Assembly (NCBI GenBank): GCA_963921825.1
Contig: OY997592.1
Span: forward strand, 26,763,730-26,827,729
Source: Erodium maritimum
Lineage: Eukaryota; Streptophyta; Magnoliopsida; Geraniales; Geraniaceae
Reading direction: 5' to 3'
DNA length: 64,000 bases
Positions within the stretch are counted from its first letter, which is position 1. Each line of letters starts with the position of its first letter. A model generated the notes under the pieces. That model made no database searches and was not told the DNA's origin. It worked only from the letters and a program-made list of their open reading frames with translations. Shown in pieces: positions 11,709-22,253 of this stretch. Position numbers and translations under genes: made by a program.

Positions 11709-14678
11709 TGTCACGCCCCGAATTCGGTATAACCGGACCCGGAACGCGAACGGTAAAACAGTAAAACCATTTTTAAACATTTTAGTAAACCACTTAATAT
11801 CACCACTTAAATTAATCAAAATAATATTTTACAACTTAAAGTACGTCCAAAACAAGCGGACAAAAACCAAAGCGTACGTCGCTAAACTCCCCAAAAGAAA
11901 CCCGGACTCCCACTCCCAGCTCTTCAAGCTTCGAGAGTTCCCCTAGTCCGTCTCGCGATCAGTACCTGTAGGAAAAGCAGCTAGGGGTGAGCGTTCGCTC
12001 ACCACCACGGATACCAGACTGACTACGACGTACTAGCCGAAAATGCCGGAAACACCAACAACAAACAAAACACAGGGGACTACTATCCCCAACTCAAGTA
12101 ACCCGACTATCACACGAAAAACTGTTACTTTCCCCAACCAACTCGACACCCGGACATGTAATGTAGACCCGACACAGCGGTTACGACCTCAACCCAAAAC
12201 GCGAATAATAACCACGCAACACCCAAGATCACAAAGGATCGCACACGACAAACAAGATCACAAAGGATCGCACTCCAGCTGCTCAGTGCCGGTTGCTAAC
12301 CGGCTGGGCTCGAGCCTGCCCCACGCAGCTTTCCCCGACAAGCAGTCGGGCCAGGCGGTCGACCTGTTCGCGACATATACCGCAATACTTTTCCGATAGC
12401 TAGTCGGAAGGGGAGCCGCCCTTCATCGCAGAAGAATGAAAAATTGGCGAACGCCCTTCCGATAGCGTTCGCGACATATACCGCAATACTTTACCGGTGG
12501 TTAGTCGGAAGGCTAGCCAACCCCCACGCGCGCGACCACAGTACCCCTTTATCGCAGAAGAATGCACAACTTTACCGATGGTTAGTCGGAAGGCTAGCCA
12601 ACCCCTACGCGCGCGACCACAGGACCCCTTTTTCGTCAGGCGGGCCCCCGACCTCCATGCAATCACAATCATCAACCAAGGTTCAACAAATAGTGACAAC
12701 ACAGGTTTAACACCCCACAGGCACACATGGCCACCCACGACACACGAAACAGTATCACACGGGTTCAACACCCCAAAGGACCACCCACGACCCACAAACA
12801 GTAAACACACGGGTCCAACACCCCAAAGGCACACCTGACCACCCACGACACACCAACAGTAAAACACGAGTTCAACTCCCCACGGGCACTCATGGCCACC
12901 CACGACACACAAACAGTAAAACACGGGTTCAACCCCCCATGGGCACTCATGGCCACCCACAAACACAAACAATTCAATCAACCTCCGGGCACAACCAAAT
13001 GCCACCAGTATTTCTATTGTTCGATAAGTTCACTTATCCTACGACAATACTAAGTGTCACATGCCTTTCTATTGTTCGATACATTCACGTATCATACGAC
13101 ACCACTAAGTGTCGCCTGCACTTCTAGTGTTCGATAAACTTACTTATCCTACGACACTACTAAGTGTCACATGCATTTCTACTGTAAACTTTCCCTAGTC
13201 AAGGCCGAGATCCAGCTACTTTTCCCTACCTCGTAACGCTTCCCCAAATGTCCACACCCAAGCTCCGGCGTGCTCGCGATCACTCTCCTAGCTTTCCATT
13301 GCCGCGGTCCTCAGCACGATCTAACAAGATCACAATTAAAACACTTTTTAAGTTTGCAGACAAAGCTGAATTTTAATGAATTTGACGCCCAAACTCAACC
13401 CTGACAATGTCGATCACTACCAAACTTCCCAATTACTCGACCTTGTCAATAATGGGCCCGGAAAGGCCCGATTCGCCCGGCTCGACGAATCTGCCCGGGA
13501 TTGGAAAATGCCCTTCCGGGGCTCCGAAAATTCCCGTTTTCGTTTCTACGGTCTTAGAATAATTCAAGGGTTCCAATGCAATCGACGGAATCAATTTCCG
13601 ACTTCCGAGCAATTTAATTCGCGTTTAAAGTTTCTAAAACCGAAATTCCAACTTTCACAATTTAATTCCAAAATTCGTTTCGGGTGTGAATTAACGACTT
13701 GGGGATCATCCGAAACCACCCGAACACGAAAACCCGAGACTCGAGCACGTGGGCCCCACCCGGCCATCAAGACCCGTGGGTGGCTGGACCGGTTTTGGAC
13801 CGGTTCACCACCATGGTGGCCGGTCCTAGCTCCGGCCAGCCACCACCCACGGTGGCCGGAGCTCCCCCGAGCCTCTGGTCACCGGAAACCAATCATTTTT
13901 TGCTCCATAACGTTCCCAACGAACCCTACACCTCGACTCATCCATATTTAACCCGTTTAAACACAAACCCTAACTTTTAAACGTACCAAAACAAAATCAA
14001 ATAGGTTCTCACCGTAGGGAATGATGACGGGAGCTCGATTCTTCAACCGTTGAGACGATCCGTTGGTTGGATCGTCGGGAAATCGACAAACCCTACCCCT
14101 TTCTTCTCTTTTTCCCTTTTCCTTCTCTCTTTCTTCTCTCTTCTTTCTCTCTATTCTTTTCTCTCTTTTTTCCCCTTTTTTCTCTAAGTGGCCGAACACC
14201 ACTTATGTGGTCTTCCTTTGTTTTGTTCAAAATTACCTAACACCACCACTTGTGTGACAAGTGGCAAGTGTGTCCCACCTCTTTAGACAATATCTTTGTA
14301 GATATTTTTCTATCAAATTCGGCCGTCTCGGGCCCCGAACGGGCCCATTTTCCAAGAAATTACGAAACTTCACGGGCTACAAGGAAACGGCTCAACTAAG
14401 ACCGCTGTAACGAAGGCTAAGCTTTTTGGATCCAAAACGGACCTCGAACGGACCAAAACGTCGCTCGGTTGACTTTTCCGGCAAAAAGTCAACCTTTCCT
14501 AAATTGGTCAAAAAGTTGCCCTGAGTTCCCCAGAACTCACTTTGGTCGATATCGGGGTCAACTTAAGTCCGGTATGACCCTCGGGGTCAAATTTAGGTTA
14601 ATTTAAGTGTGTCCCAAAATTTTAAATTTTCCTGTTTTTCGCCGATTTGACTGGCGTTGACCGGGAGCGGTTCTTACA
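11709..14678 (-). mobile_element. Solo LTR H, gypsy Tekay-like (2970 bp)
   Basis: In plus order it starts TGTCACGCCCCGAATTCGG and ends GGTTCTTACA, matching the LTR ends of B and D. It has no primer site, polypurine tract or internal region. It is flanked by GTATG (11704-11708) and GTGTG (14679-14683), a 4/5 match to a 5-bp target duplication. It carries the conserved hairpin at 11986-12003 and the 59-bp repeats (about 12700-12960). Long open frames inside it come from these repeats. It was left by recombination between two LTRs after insertion into the last exon of the GRF gene. Confidence 0.9.
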
Positions 14679-14720
14679 GTGTGGACTTTGGTTAATGGCA
14701 TAACTGTTATATGTAAGTGA

Positions 14721-14814
14721 ACAAGTTTTAACTGATATATGTATCTGTTAATTCACGGTAATTGGGAAAAGACCTTATTTTGGAGTATGTTTTGGTCAAT
14801 AACAAGGATTATGA
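14721..14814. other. Short spacer after the GRF pseudogene
   Basis: Probably 3' flank of the GRF gene; nothing else seen. Confidence 0.4.
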
Positions 14815-14950
14815 ACCCGATACTATGATACAAGGGTAAATTACAAATGCATACCCTTAAGTATGCACGTTTAACCGATGCATACCCTGAAGTTTAAAGT
14901 TAACCGATGCATACCCTGAAGTTTCATTTATTAACCCAGAACCCCTTTCG
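14815..14950. repeat. Second Mutator-like inverted-repeat arm, truncated
   Basis: Contains ACCGATGCATACCCTGAAGT twice and AACCCAGAACCCCTT, closely resembling the left arm of the element at 9771. It stops where the partial LTR of copia C begins, so an older family member was cut here. Confidence 0.6.
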
Positions 14951-15884
14951 TCATATCACATATCAAGGAACATGGATTGAGGATAATAAGGATGACGGCT
15001 CTACGCCTTATCTCAATCCGGATATCGGTGATAAAGGGATAATGACAAGGACGGCTGAAAGGTCAGAATCGACAGGGCGCGATTCGTTATGCAGGGTCGA
15101 GCAATATTGAGTCTCGTCAGTCGCCACTTTGGTAAGATCAAGTAAAATGGGATGTTACGTTGATCTTACCGACATGCATAGACCTAAGGGTCACACCGAC
15201 AGTTTGATACTCGATAAGAACATGACGAACTTGAGTTGGAGGGATTTGTGGCGGGGATCGCCATAGTGGACCGACTAGTATATTGGGCTCGGCATGGGCT
15301 CTCTTGGAGAGGCCCATGGCCGGCCCATATAGGCTAGGCCCAACAAGGACTCAAGTCATTAGATGACTATTAGTCTTGTTGACCAAAATTGGGTGGGACC
15401 CAATTTCCACTAAACTAATAAACTAGGTTGTTTATTAGTTCCACCTAGCATCTTGGCATGGACACTTTTCTCAAGTAGAGAGATAAGTGTTTCCACTTAA
15501 CTAAGCATGCAAGATAGGTTGGATATAACAACATGCAAGTGTAGAGAATTAGAGAGCTCTTCTTCTTCTTCTTCTTCTTCTACCCTTGGCCGAAACCCCC
15601 TCCAAGCTCCATAGGTTGTTTTTTCATGTTCTTGAGTCATCACACTCAAGAACTACGTTGGCTTTGATTCCATCTCGGATACGTAGGCGTCCAAAGGACT
15701 CAAGCCGAAGCATGGTTGGTGTTATTCGTCCATCTTCACCACCAAAACTACAAGGTGATGTTCTTGTAACCTTGCTGAATTTTCAGCTTTGTTCTTCATA
15801 TTTGGTAGAGTTTATTTTGCTTGATTCGTGGTTAATTTCCGCTGCAAATTCTTGTTTTCTTGTCCACGACATCAAGTTCCAACA
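14951..15884 (+). repeat. Left LTR of copia C, 5'-truncated
   Basis: Matches the second LTR from about 20941 onward; the first ~640 bp are missing. Ends TTCCAACA before the primer site. Holds a (TTC)7 tract at 15560-15580, against 43 units in the second LTR. Confidence 0.85.
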
Positions 15885-15885
15885 G

Positions 15886-15897
15886 TGGTATCAAAGC
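15886..15897 (+). promoter_or_regulatory. Primer-binding site (copia C)
   Basis: TGGTATCAAAGC, one base off the initiator-tRNA-Met complement TGGTATCAGAGC, two bases after the LTR end. Confidence 0.8.
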
Positions 15898-17534
15898 ATG
15901 GGTACCAACGGGAAAAACAAGAGCTGAAATTTTCAGTTTTGGTGCTGGAAATTTTGAAGTGCTTGCTGGTTTTTTTTCTTAAAGTGCTCAAATATGCATG
16001 TTAGCTTCTTAATTTCATGTTTTTGCATATATGGATGTATGCTTGATTGATAACATGATTTAGTTTCTTGCATGTGGTTATTATGCATGAAATTGGTGAT
16101 TTTCGAAATAAAACCAAATATTATTTTTTTGGACAAAGTTTAATTTTTGGGGTCACGAGACCGGGACTCTCGGGGAGCCGATCCCGTGACCGGATGGGGC
16201 TCCGTTGGACGGAGCTAGGCCGAGTCGTGACTATTGGATAGTCGGAACGTCGGGGCTAAACCATTTGGGGAATTGTGACGAGTTTGGAACCGTCATGATG
16301 AACCATGAAATTAAACGTTCGGAAAATTCATTTTTGAAACCGGTTTCGATAAACCGTGTAATAATTTTCGAAACTTGGAAGCTAACTAAAATCAGTCATA
16401 TCTCGGTGTTTGATAACACGTTGTTTGATAACACGTTGTATGATGTGATGATTTATGCATGGTGCACGTTATTAAGCCCCGGGTAGTTTTATCGCTTTTC
16501 TCGGACTGCGTGCCGATAATGTTAGCGTGTAACTATTCTTTTAAAAGGTGTGGTCATCGTACCACTTGTTTGTAATAAAAAAAATTTCCGACCTGCGAGT
16601 CGTGTATTTTATTGTAACCGTTTTGCCAACTTGGAGACGAAGGAGCTCAAGAGGCCAGTGGGACCCCGCAGGAAACGGCTTGGAGTAGACGGGCGTCAAG
16701 GGGCGAGTGGGAGGCTCACATCGTCAGCTTGAAGTCAAGGTTGCTCAAGACCGGGTTGGGAATAGTTTAGGGGGCTTTGACGTGCACGTCTTTATGCTTG
16801 ATGCTTGGTTTAAATTTATGCATGATTGTATGGTTAGAATGCATGCTTAGATTTAAACTTTCAAGCAAATCACCTCACATGCAAAGATAAAATTGGTTTT
16901 AATCATTTGCTTGTGAACCCTTGAACCGTCTTTACATTGGATGTAGTAGACGAGTTCGAAGGAAGAATTACATTGGATGTAATTGGAGACGTCATTACAT
17001 TTGGAATGTAGTTGACGTTCTCATCGCATCAATGATGTGCCAATCGTTCAAACACGACAAGACAAGTAAAACCGGGTCATGTCAGATACCTCCCAGTTTA
17101 TCAACAACTTCCTACTTCCTCGACCTATGGGTGTCGTGCGCCTTAGCGGAGCATCCATAGGAAGGCGTTGTAGTAAGTTTAGTCAGCATATGTGGGTGTC
17201 GTGCGCCTTAGCGGAGCACCTACGTAGTGACAGGCCATCGTTGAAAACTGGTGGACCCGACTACGATTCTCAGCCTGAGGTTGAGCTAGGGTATCAGATA
17301 GGGTAAACCGTGTACTCAAGTACATACCCTAGCCAAGAGTCACATTGGATGTGATCGGATGGAGTCCGGCCTACATAGCTCGATTGAGTGGTGAGCCTCA
17401 GTTCAGCTCAATCGAGTGAATCAAGGTTCTTGGTTCAAGATTCTATAGGTTTAGAATCGCCCGTCGGTGTTTGGACTCGATCTTCTTAATTTATTCAGTT
17501 TACTGATTAAATTCACTTTGTTGTGTAGATCAAA
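15898..17534 (+). other. Untranslated leader of copia C
   Basis: About 1.6 kb between primer site and gag, with no long frame. Its second half (16928-17458) is densely structured; see the separate entry. The gag ATG follows a GTAGATC context also present before E's gag ATG. Confidence 0.75.
16928..17458 (+). ncRNA. Chain of hairpins in the copia C leader
   Basis: Read directly, in order: three stems around TACAT-TGG-ATGTA (16928-16951; 16966-16984 with AATTACAT/ATGTAATT; 16989-17018 with ACGTCA/TGACGT below); two copies of a 10-bp stem over a GTGTCGTGCGCCTTAGCGGAG-type core (17124-17161 and 17189-17226); CTAGGGTAT/ATACCCTAG (17286-17332); TCACAT-TGG-ATGTGA (17340-17354); CTCGATTGAG/CTCAATCGAG (17379-17416); GATTCTA/TAGAATC (17439-17458). 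The two 10-bp stems differ in sequence yet both pair, with wobbles. Position in a retroelement leader suggests a role in packaging, dimerisation or translation; that is inference. Confidence 0.6.
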
Positions 17535-18185
17535 ATGGCTAACACATCAGCGAACACTGGTAGTTTGTCGCTTAAACCCATTCTTGACAGGGTCAAGCTC
17601 AATGGGACAAACTACCTGGACTGGGACAGAAACTTGAGGATAGTCCTCAAATTCGAACGCAAGGAATATGTCCTTGATCAGGTTTTCCCTGAGGAGCCAG
17701 CTAATAACGCTACAAGGGTCGTCAAGGATGCATACCTAAAGCACCTAAGCGATGCCATAGATGTAGCGTGTATTATGCTGGGCTGCATGGAGCCTAATCT
17801 CCAGGAGCAGTTCATGGAGTACTCTGAGGATCCCTATACTTTGATGGGGGTCATCAGAGATATGTTCAAGGAGAGGGCACGTATCGAAAGATACAATGTC
17901 CTCAACGAACTACTCTCGTGCAAAATGTCAGCAGGGAGCTCCGTGGGTCCTCATGTCCTGAAAATGAAGGGGCATCTCGATCATCTTAATAGACTGGGTC
18001 TTAAGATTGAAAACGAGATGGCAGCAGATGTGGTTCTGCGTTCCCTTCCTCGTGCATATGGTGGGTTCGTCATGAACTATCACATGCACGATATGGACAA
18101 GACCATCTCAGAGTTGCACAACATGCTGGTGACTGCTGAAAAGAACGTAAGGGATCAGGGATCCAAGGACGTTCTGATGGTTTGA
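17535..18185 (+). pseudogene. Copia gag, N-terminal part (element C)
   Basis: A 216-codon frame from ATG 17535. It shows the UBN2/copia gag pattern: KLNGTNYLDWDRNLRIVL near residue 20, then a helical middle with RIERYNVLNELLSCKM and VLKMKGHLDHLNRLG. Gag forms the element's virus-like particle. It ends at TGA 18183-18185 in a region where the related E continues into its zinc knuckle. A shift then moves the frame to 18196, so gag and pol are disconnected. Confidence 0.85.
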
Positions 18186-18195
18186 CAGGGAAACT

Positions 18196-19320
18196 GTGAA
18201 AGGCAAGGGGAAGGCCCCTATGCACTTGGCAGGAAAGATGAGAATTACGAAGCGTCCTAACCCTCCTAGGACCGGAGAGTCCTCAAGGAAAGGGAAGGAG
18301 ATCGAGAATGTCTGCTTCTACTGTCATCAGCCTGGTCATTGGAAGAAAGATTGCAGAAAGTTTCTGGATGATCTGAAGAAGGGCAGTGGGACTGCGCCTT
18401 CGTCAGGTATTTACTTTATAGAGCTTAATCTCGCTACTTCCAAAGATTCATGGGTATTGGATACCGGGGCAGAATCTCACATTTGCACTAATGTGCAGTG
18501 GCTGGAAGATAGCAGGAGATTGAAGAAGGACGAGGTGGACCTCAGAGTGGGCAACACGACCAAAGTTGTGGCGACTGCTGTAGGAACCATTAGTCTTCTT
18601 TTGCCAAGTGGGCTAGTTTTTGTTTTAAAAGATGTATATTGTGTACCTATCTTCAGTAGGAATCTTGTATCTATTTCTTTGTTGGACAAGGAAGGATACA
18701 ATTTTGATGTTGGAAATGGAATTTTCAATATTTTACGCAATGATATATTCTATGCTAGTGCCAAAATGGTTGGAGGATTGTACGTATTGGATACGGATAA
18801 CAATGCCTCATGCTCTATATTTAATGTAAATACCAAGAGGTCTAAGACCGAGGACTTAGACCAGACTCTGTTATGGCACTGTCGTTTGGGCCACATTAAC
18901 AAGAAACGCGTATCAACACTTCATAAGTGCGGACTTCTTAGTCCATTCGAATTCCATTCGATTGATAGATGCGAATCGTGTTTAATGGGCAAACTGACTA
19001 GAGCGCCCTTCATCGGTCGCGGTGAAAGGGCGGGTGACTTGTTGGGGCTTATACACTCGGATGTGTGTGGACCAATGTGTGCACTTGCCAGGAGTGGTTT
19101 TAGCTACTTCATCACTTTTACTGACGATTTCAGTAGATTTGGTTATGTCTATTTGATGAGACATAAGTCTGAGGCCTTTGATAAATTCAAAGAGTACAAG
19201 ACTGAAGTAGAAAACCAGCTCGGGAAAAGTATTAAGGCTCTTCGATCGAATCGAGGAGGAGAATACTTAACTACAGAGTTTTTAGATCATCTAACAGAAA
19301 GTGGGATCCTATCGGAATGA
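18196..19320 (+). pseudogene. Copia gag zinc knuckle, protease and integrase (element C)
   Basis: In order: zinc knuckle CFYCHQPGHWKKDC (about 18312-18353), protease with DTGAESH active site (about 18460-18480), integrase zinc-binding region (HCRLGH...CESCLMG), and the start of the integrase core with HSDVCGPM and DDFSRFGYVY. The second catalytic Asp, usually in SDRGGEY, is Asn here (SNRGGEY), which should kill strand transfer. A TGA at 19318-19320 stops the frame before the catalytic Glu (NGVSER). Confidence 0.9.
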
Positions 19321-20280
19321 ACTCCTCCAGGAACACCACAGTTGAATGGTGTGTCCGAACGGATGAATCGGACCCTATTGGATATGGTCCGGTCCATGAT
19401 CAGTGGGACTGATCTCCCAATCTCTTTCTGGGGTTTTGCTCTGGAGACGGCCGCATTCATTTTGAATAGGGCTCCTACAAAGGCTGTGGAAGGGACACCA
19501 TTTGAGAAATGGCACGGGAGGAAGCCCGTTTTGTCCTTCCTTAAGATCTGAGGTTGCGAGGCTTATGTAAAGCGACTAGTTCACAGCAAGCTCGAACCAA
19601 GATCTGATAAATGCACCTTTGTGGGATATCCCAAAGAAACAAAGGGATATTACTTCTACAAACCCAGCGAGAACAAGGTGTTCGTCGCTCGGGGTGAGGT
19701 CTTTATGGAAAAGGAATTTATTTCCAAAGACGTCAGTGGGAGAGCCGTACATCTCGAAGAGATTCAGGATGGTATGGGTGCCTCAGAGCCACTGGACAAC
19801 CCAGTAGAGGAGCCTGAAGTGGTTGTAGAGCAAAGACCGGTTTCTGCAATGATTCCTGAGGGTCCAAGGCGATCTGAAAGGGTTAGTCGTCCACCTCCGA
19901 GATATGGCTTCTTTGTGTCTGGGGGTGACGGTGAACTTATGGTGGATCACGATGATCCAGCCACGTTTCAGGAAGCCATGGACGGGCCCGACTCCGAGTT
20001 ATGGCTGGGTGCCATGAGGGAAGAAATGCAGTCCATGTCGGATAACCAAGTCTGGGAACTGGTTGATCCCATCGATGGTGTGAGAACCATTGGATGCAAA
20101 TGGATCTTCAAGGTGAAGATGGACATGGATGGCAACCCTCAGACCTATAAAGCTCGACTGGTGGCGAAAGGTTATAGACAAGTCCAAGGGATTGACTATG
20201 AACAAACCTTCTCCCCAGTGGCTATGGTCAAATCTATCCGTATTCTTCTTGCCATAACTGCGTATCATGATTACGAGATA
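19321..20280 (+). pseudogene. Copia integrase end and truncated reverse transcriptase (element C)
   Basis: The frame resumes with NGVSERMNRTLLDMVRSM, holding the catalytic Glu. A TGA replaces Trp at 19549-19551; it continues with the copia integrase C-terminal region (GYPKETKGYYFY, then a Pro/Glu-rich linker) and the reverse transcriptase start (WELVDPIDG, CKWIFKVK, KARLVAKGYRQ, YEQTFSPVA). Just after AITAYHDYEI it jumps to the polypurine tract, so the palm YVDD motif, thumb and RNase H are deleted. Confidence 0.9.
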
Positions 20281-20295
20281 GGGCAAGTGGGAGAT
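20281..20295 (+). promoter_or_regulatory. Polypurine tract before second LTR (copia C)
   Basis: GGGCAAGTGGGAGAT directly before TGTTAG; the identical tract precedes the third LTR. Confidence 0.8.
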
Positions 20296-21976
20296 TGTTA
20301 GCCTCGGTGCCCGTAGTCCGATCATAAATGTCCAATTGTAATTATCATTGTTGGCAATATAAATAAAGCGGTTTTTATATTACTTAAGTGTTGGAGTAAT
20401 ATGTCGTTTGTGTTTCCGATCTATGCCCACCATGCGAATAGAACCATATATCAGGATGGATCACACTCGATGAGGTCCCTAGTCAATAGTCTTCGCTGGA
20501 AGCGACTAGTATGAGATATGACTCTTGATGGCTTAAGTTCTATTAGCCATAGGAAAGGGTTCCGGAGTCTGATCATAAACATCATGTGGGACATGATGTT
20601 GGACGACCCGACCTGAATATGTTCCATAGATTAAGTCATAAACATGTTCAGAGTCGTAGCTTGTTTAGGTATCCTTAGACCGAGGAGTCTATATGATTGC
20701 TATGCAGTAAACAACCAAGTTTGACCTGAAAGCCCAACGTTGCACCGTGACTGGGCTTCCATAACGGCCAGGATTGGCTTGGGGAATGACTGCATGAGTG
20801 ACATGATAGACGGCTAAGGGATTTATCCCTCATACTACGGTATGGGAAAGATATCTGGTTCACGGCCGCTTGATCGAGATTGACTGACAGGAAAGCATGG
20901 TCATGCACATGATACTGGGTATCATAAGGTCAGTCATCTCACATATCAAGGAACATGGATTGAGGATAATAAGGATGACGACTCTATGCCTTATCTCAAT
21001 CCGGATATCGGTGATAAAAGGGATAATGACAAGGACGGCTGAAAGGTCAGAATCGACAGGGTGCGATTCGTTATGCAGGGTCGGGCAATACTGAGTTTCG
21101 TCAGTCGCCACTTTGGTAAGATCAAGTAAAATGGGATTTTACGTTGATCTTACTGACATGCATATACCTAAGGGTCACATCGACAGTTTGATACTCGATA
21201 AGAACATGACGAACCTGAGTTGGAGGGATTTGTGGCGGGGATCGCCATAGTGGACCGGCTAGTATATTGGGCTCGGCATGGGCTCTCTTGGAGAGGCCCA
21301 TGGCCGGCCCATATAGGCTAGGCCCAACAAGGACTCAAGTCATTAGATGACTATTAGTCTTGTTGACCAAAATTGGGTGGGACCCAATTTCCACTAAACT
21401 AATAAACTAGGTTGTTTATTAGTTCCACCTAGCATCTTGGCATGGACACTTGTCTCAAGTAGAGAGCTAAGTGTTTCCACTTAACTAAGCATGCAAGATA
21501 GGTTGGATATAACAACATGCAAGTGTAGAGAATGAGAGAGCTCTTCTTCTTCTTCTTCTTCTTCTTCTTCTTCTTCTTCTTCTTCTTCTTCTTCTTCTTC
21601 TTCTTCTTCTTCTTCTTCTTCTTCTTCTTCTTCTTCTTCTTCTTCTTCTTCTTCTTCTTCTTCTTCTTCTTCTACCCTTGGCCGAAACCCCCTCAAAGCT
21701 CCATAGGTTGTTTTTTCATGTTCTTGAGTCATCACACTCAAGAACTACGTTGGCTTTGATTCCATCTCGGATACGTAGGCGTCCAAAGGACTCAAGCCGA
21801 AGCATAGTTGGTGTTATTCTTCCATCTTCACCACCAAAACTACAAGGTGATGTTCTTGTAACCTTGCTGAATTTTCAGCTTTGTTCTTCATATTTGGTAG
21901 AGTTTATTTTGCTTGATTCGTGGTTAATTTCCGCTGCAAATTCTTGTTTTCTTGTCCACGACATCAAGTTCCAACA
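20296..21976 (+). repeat. Second (middle) LTR of copia C (1681 bp)
   Basis: Starts TGTTAGCCTCGG and ends TTCCAACA. Flanked on the left by a polypurine tract and on the right by pol tail sequence, with no primer site. It carries a strongly expanded TTC tract. Confidence 0.9.
21544..21672 (+). repeat. (TTC)43 microsatellite inside LTR
   Basis: 129 bp of uninterrupted TTC. Sister LTRs carry 7 units (15560-15580) and about 4 (near 23514). Poly-Phe and poly-Glu frames here are artefacts of the repeat. Confidence 0.95.
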
Positions 21977-22239
21977 ACCCATCCAGCCCGGCGGACCTAT
22001 TTTGCGACAACACGGTGGCCATTGCTCAAGTTAAAGAGCCCAGATCGCATAACAAATCCAAACATGTACTACGGCGATATCACCTAATCAGAGAGATTCA
22101 GAACAGAGGTGATGTGAAGATCACGTATATTGCAACGGATGATAATATAGCCGACCCATTGACCAAGGCGCTTTCGTTACCCAAGCACGAAAGACATGTA
22201 AGGTCAATGGGATTAGATTGGAGTTTAGATTGGAGCTAG
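21977..22239 (+). pseudogene. Copia RNase H C-terminal fragment (element C, second internal region)
   Basis: Encodes the last part of copia RNase H: CDNTVAIAQVKEPRSHNKSK, then ADPLTKALSLPKH and a TAG at 22237-22239. The upstream pol is missing and the fragment joins the LTR end directly, without a primer site. Confidence 0.85.
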
Positions 22240-22253
22240 GGCAAGTGGGAGAT
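22240..22253 (+). promoter_or_regulatory. Polypurine tract before third LTR (copia C)
   Basis: GGCAAGTGGGAGAT immediately before TGTTAGC. Confidence 0.8.

Larger units (their letters stand above)
9412..14720 (+). pseudogene. Broken GRF zinc-finger gene with C-terminal membrane segment
   Basis: Exon 1 (9412-about 9525) has ATG, then CGIPLVIRTS and NLGRRFYGCANYK, the first half of a GRF zinc finger, but a TGA stands at 9442-9444. After a 1.9-kb gap filled by a Mutator-like element, the frame resumes near 11447 with GCEFFE-stop-ID, the second half (usual pattern C-x-F-F-x-W-x-D, Trp replaced by TAA). It continues through an acidic/basic helix and a hydrophobic segment (VVFLLLFLLFAVIVALL). Solo LTR H interrupts it at 11709; the frame resumes at 14684 and ends at TGA 14718-14720. 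Small plant GRF proteins with a C-terminal membrane anchor have this layout. The exon-1 donor is ATAAG rather than GTAAG, so the intron assignment is inferred. Confidence 0.65.

Noticed and set aside
12400-13005. 201-codon minus-strand frame in solo LTR H with repeated GGHECPWGVEPV
   Set aside because: Arises from the 59-bp LTR repeat; similar frames appear at 30764-31405 and 38759-39091.
21481-21741. Poly-Glu and poly-Phe frames
   Set aside because: Translation of the TTC microsatellite.
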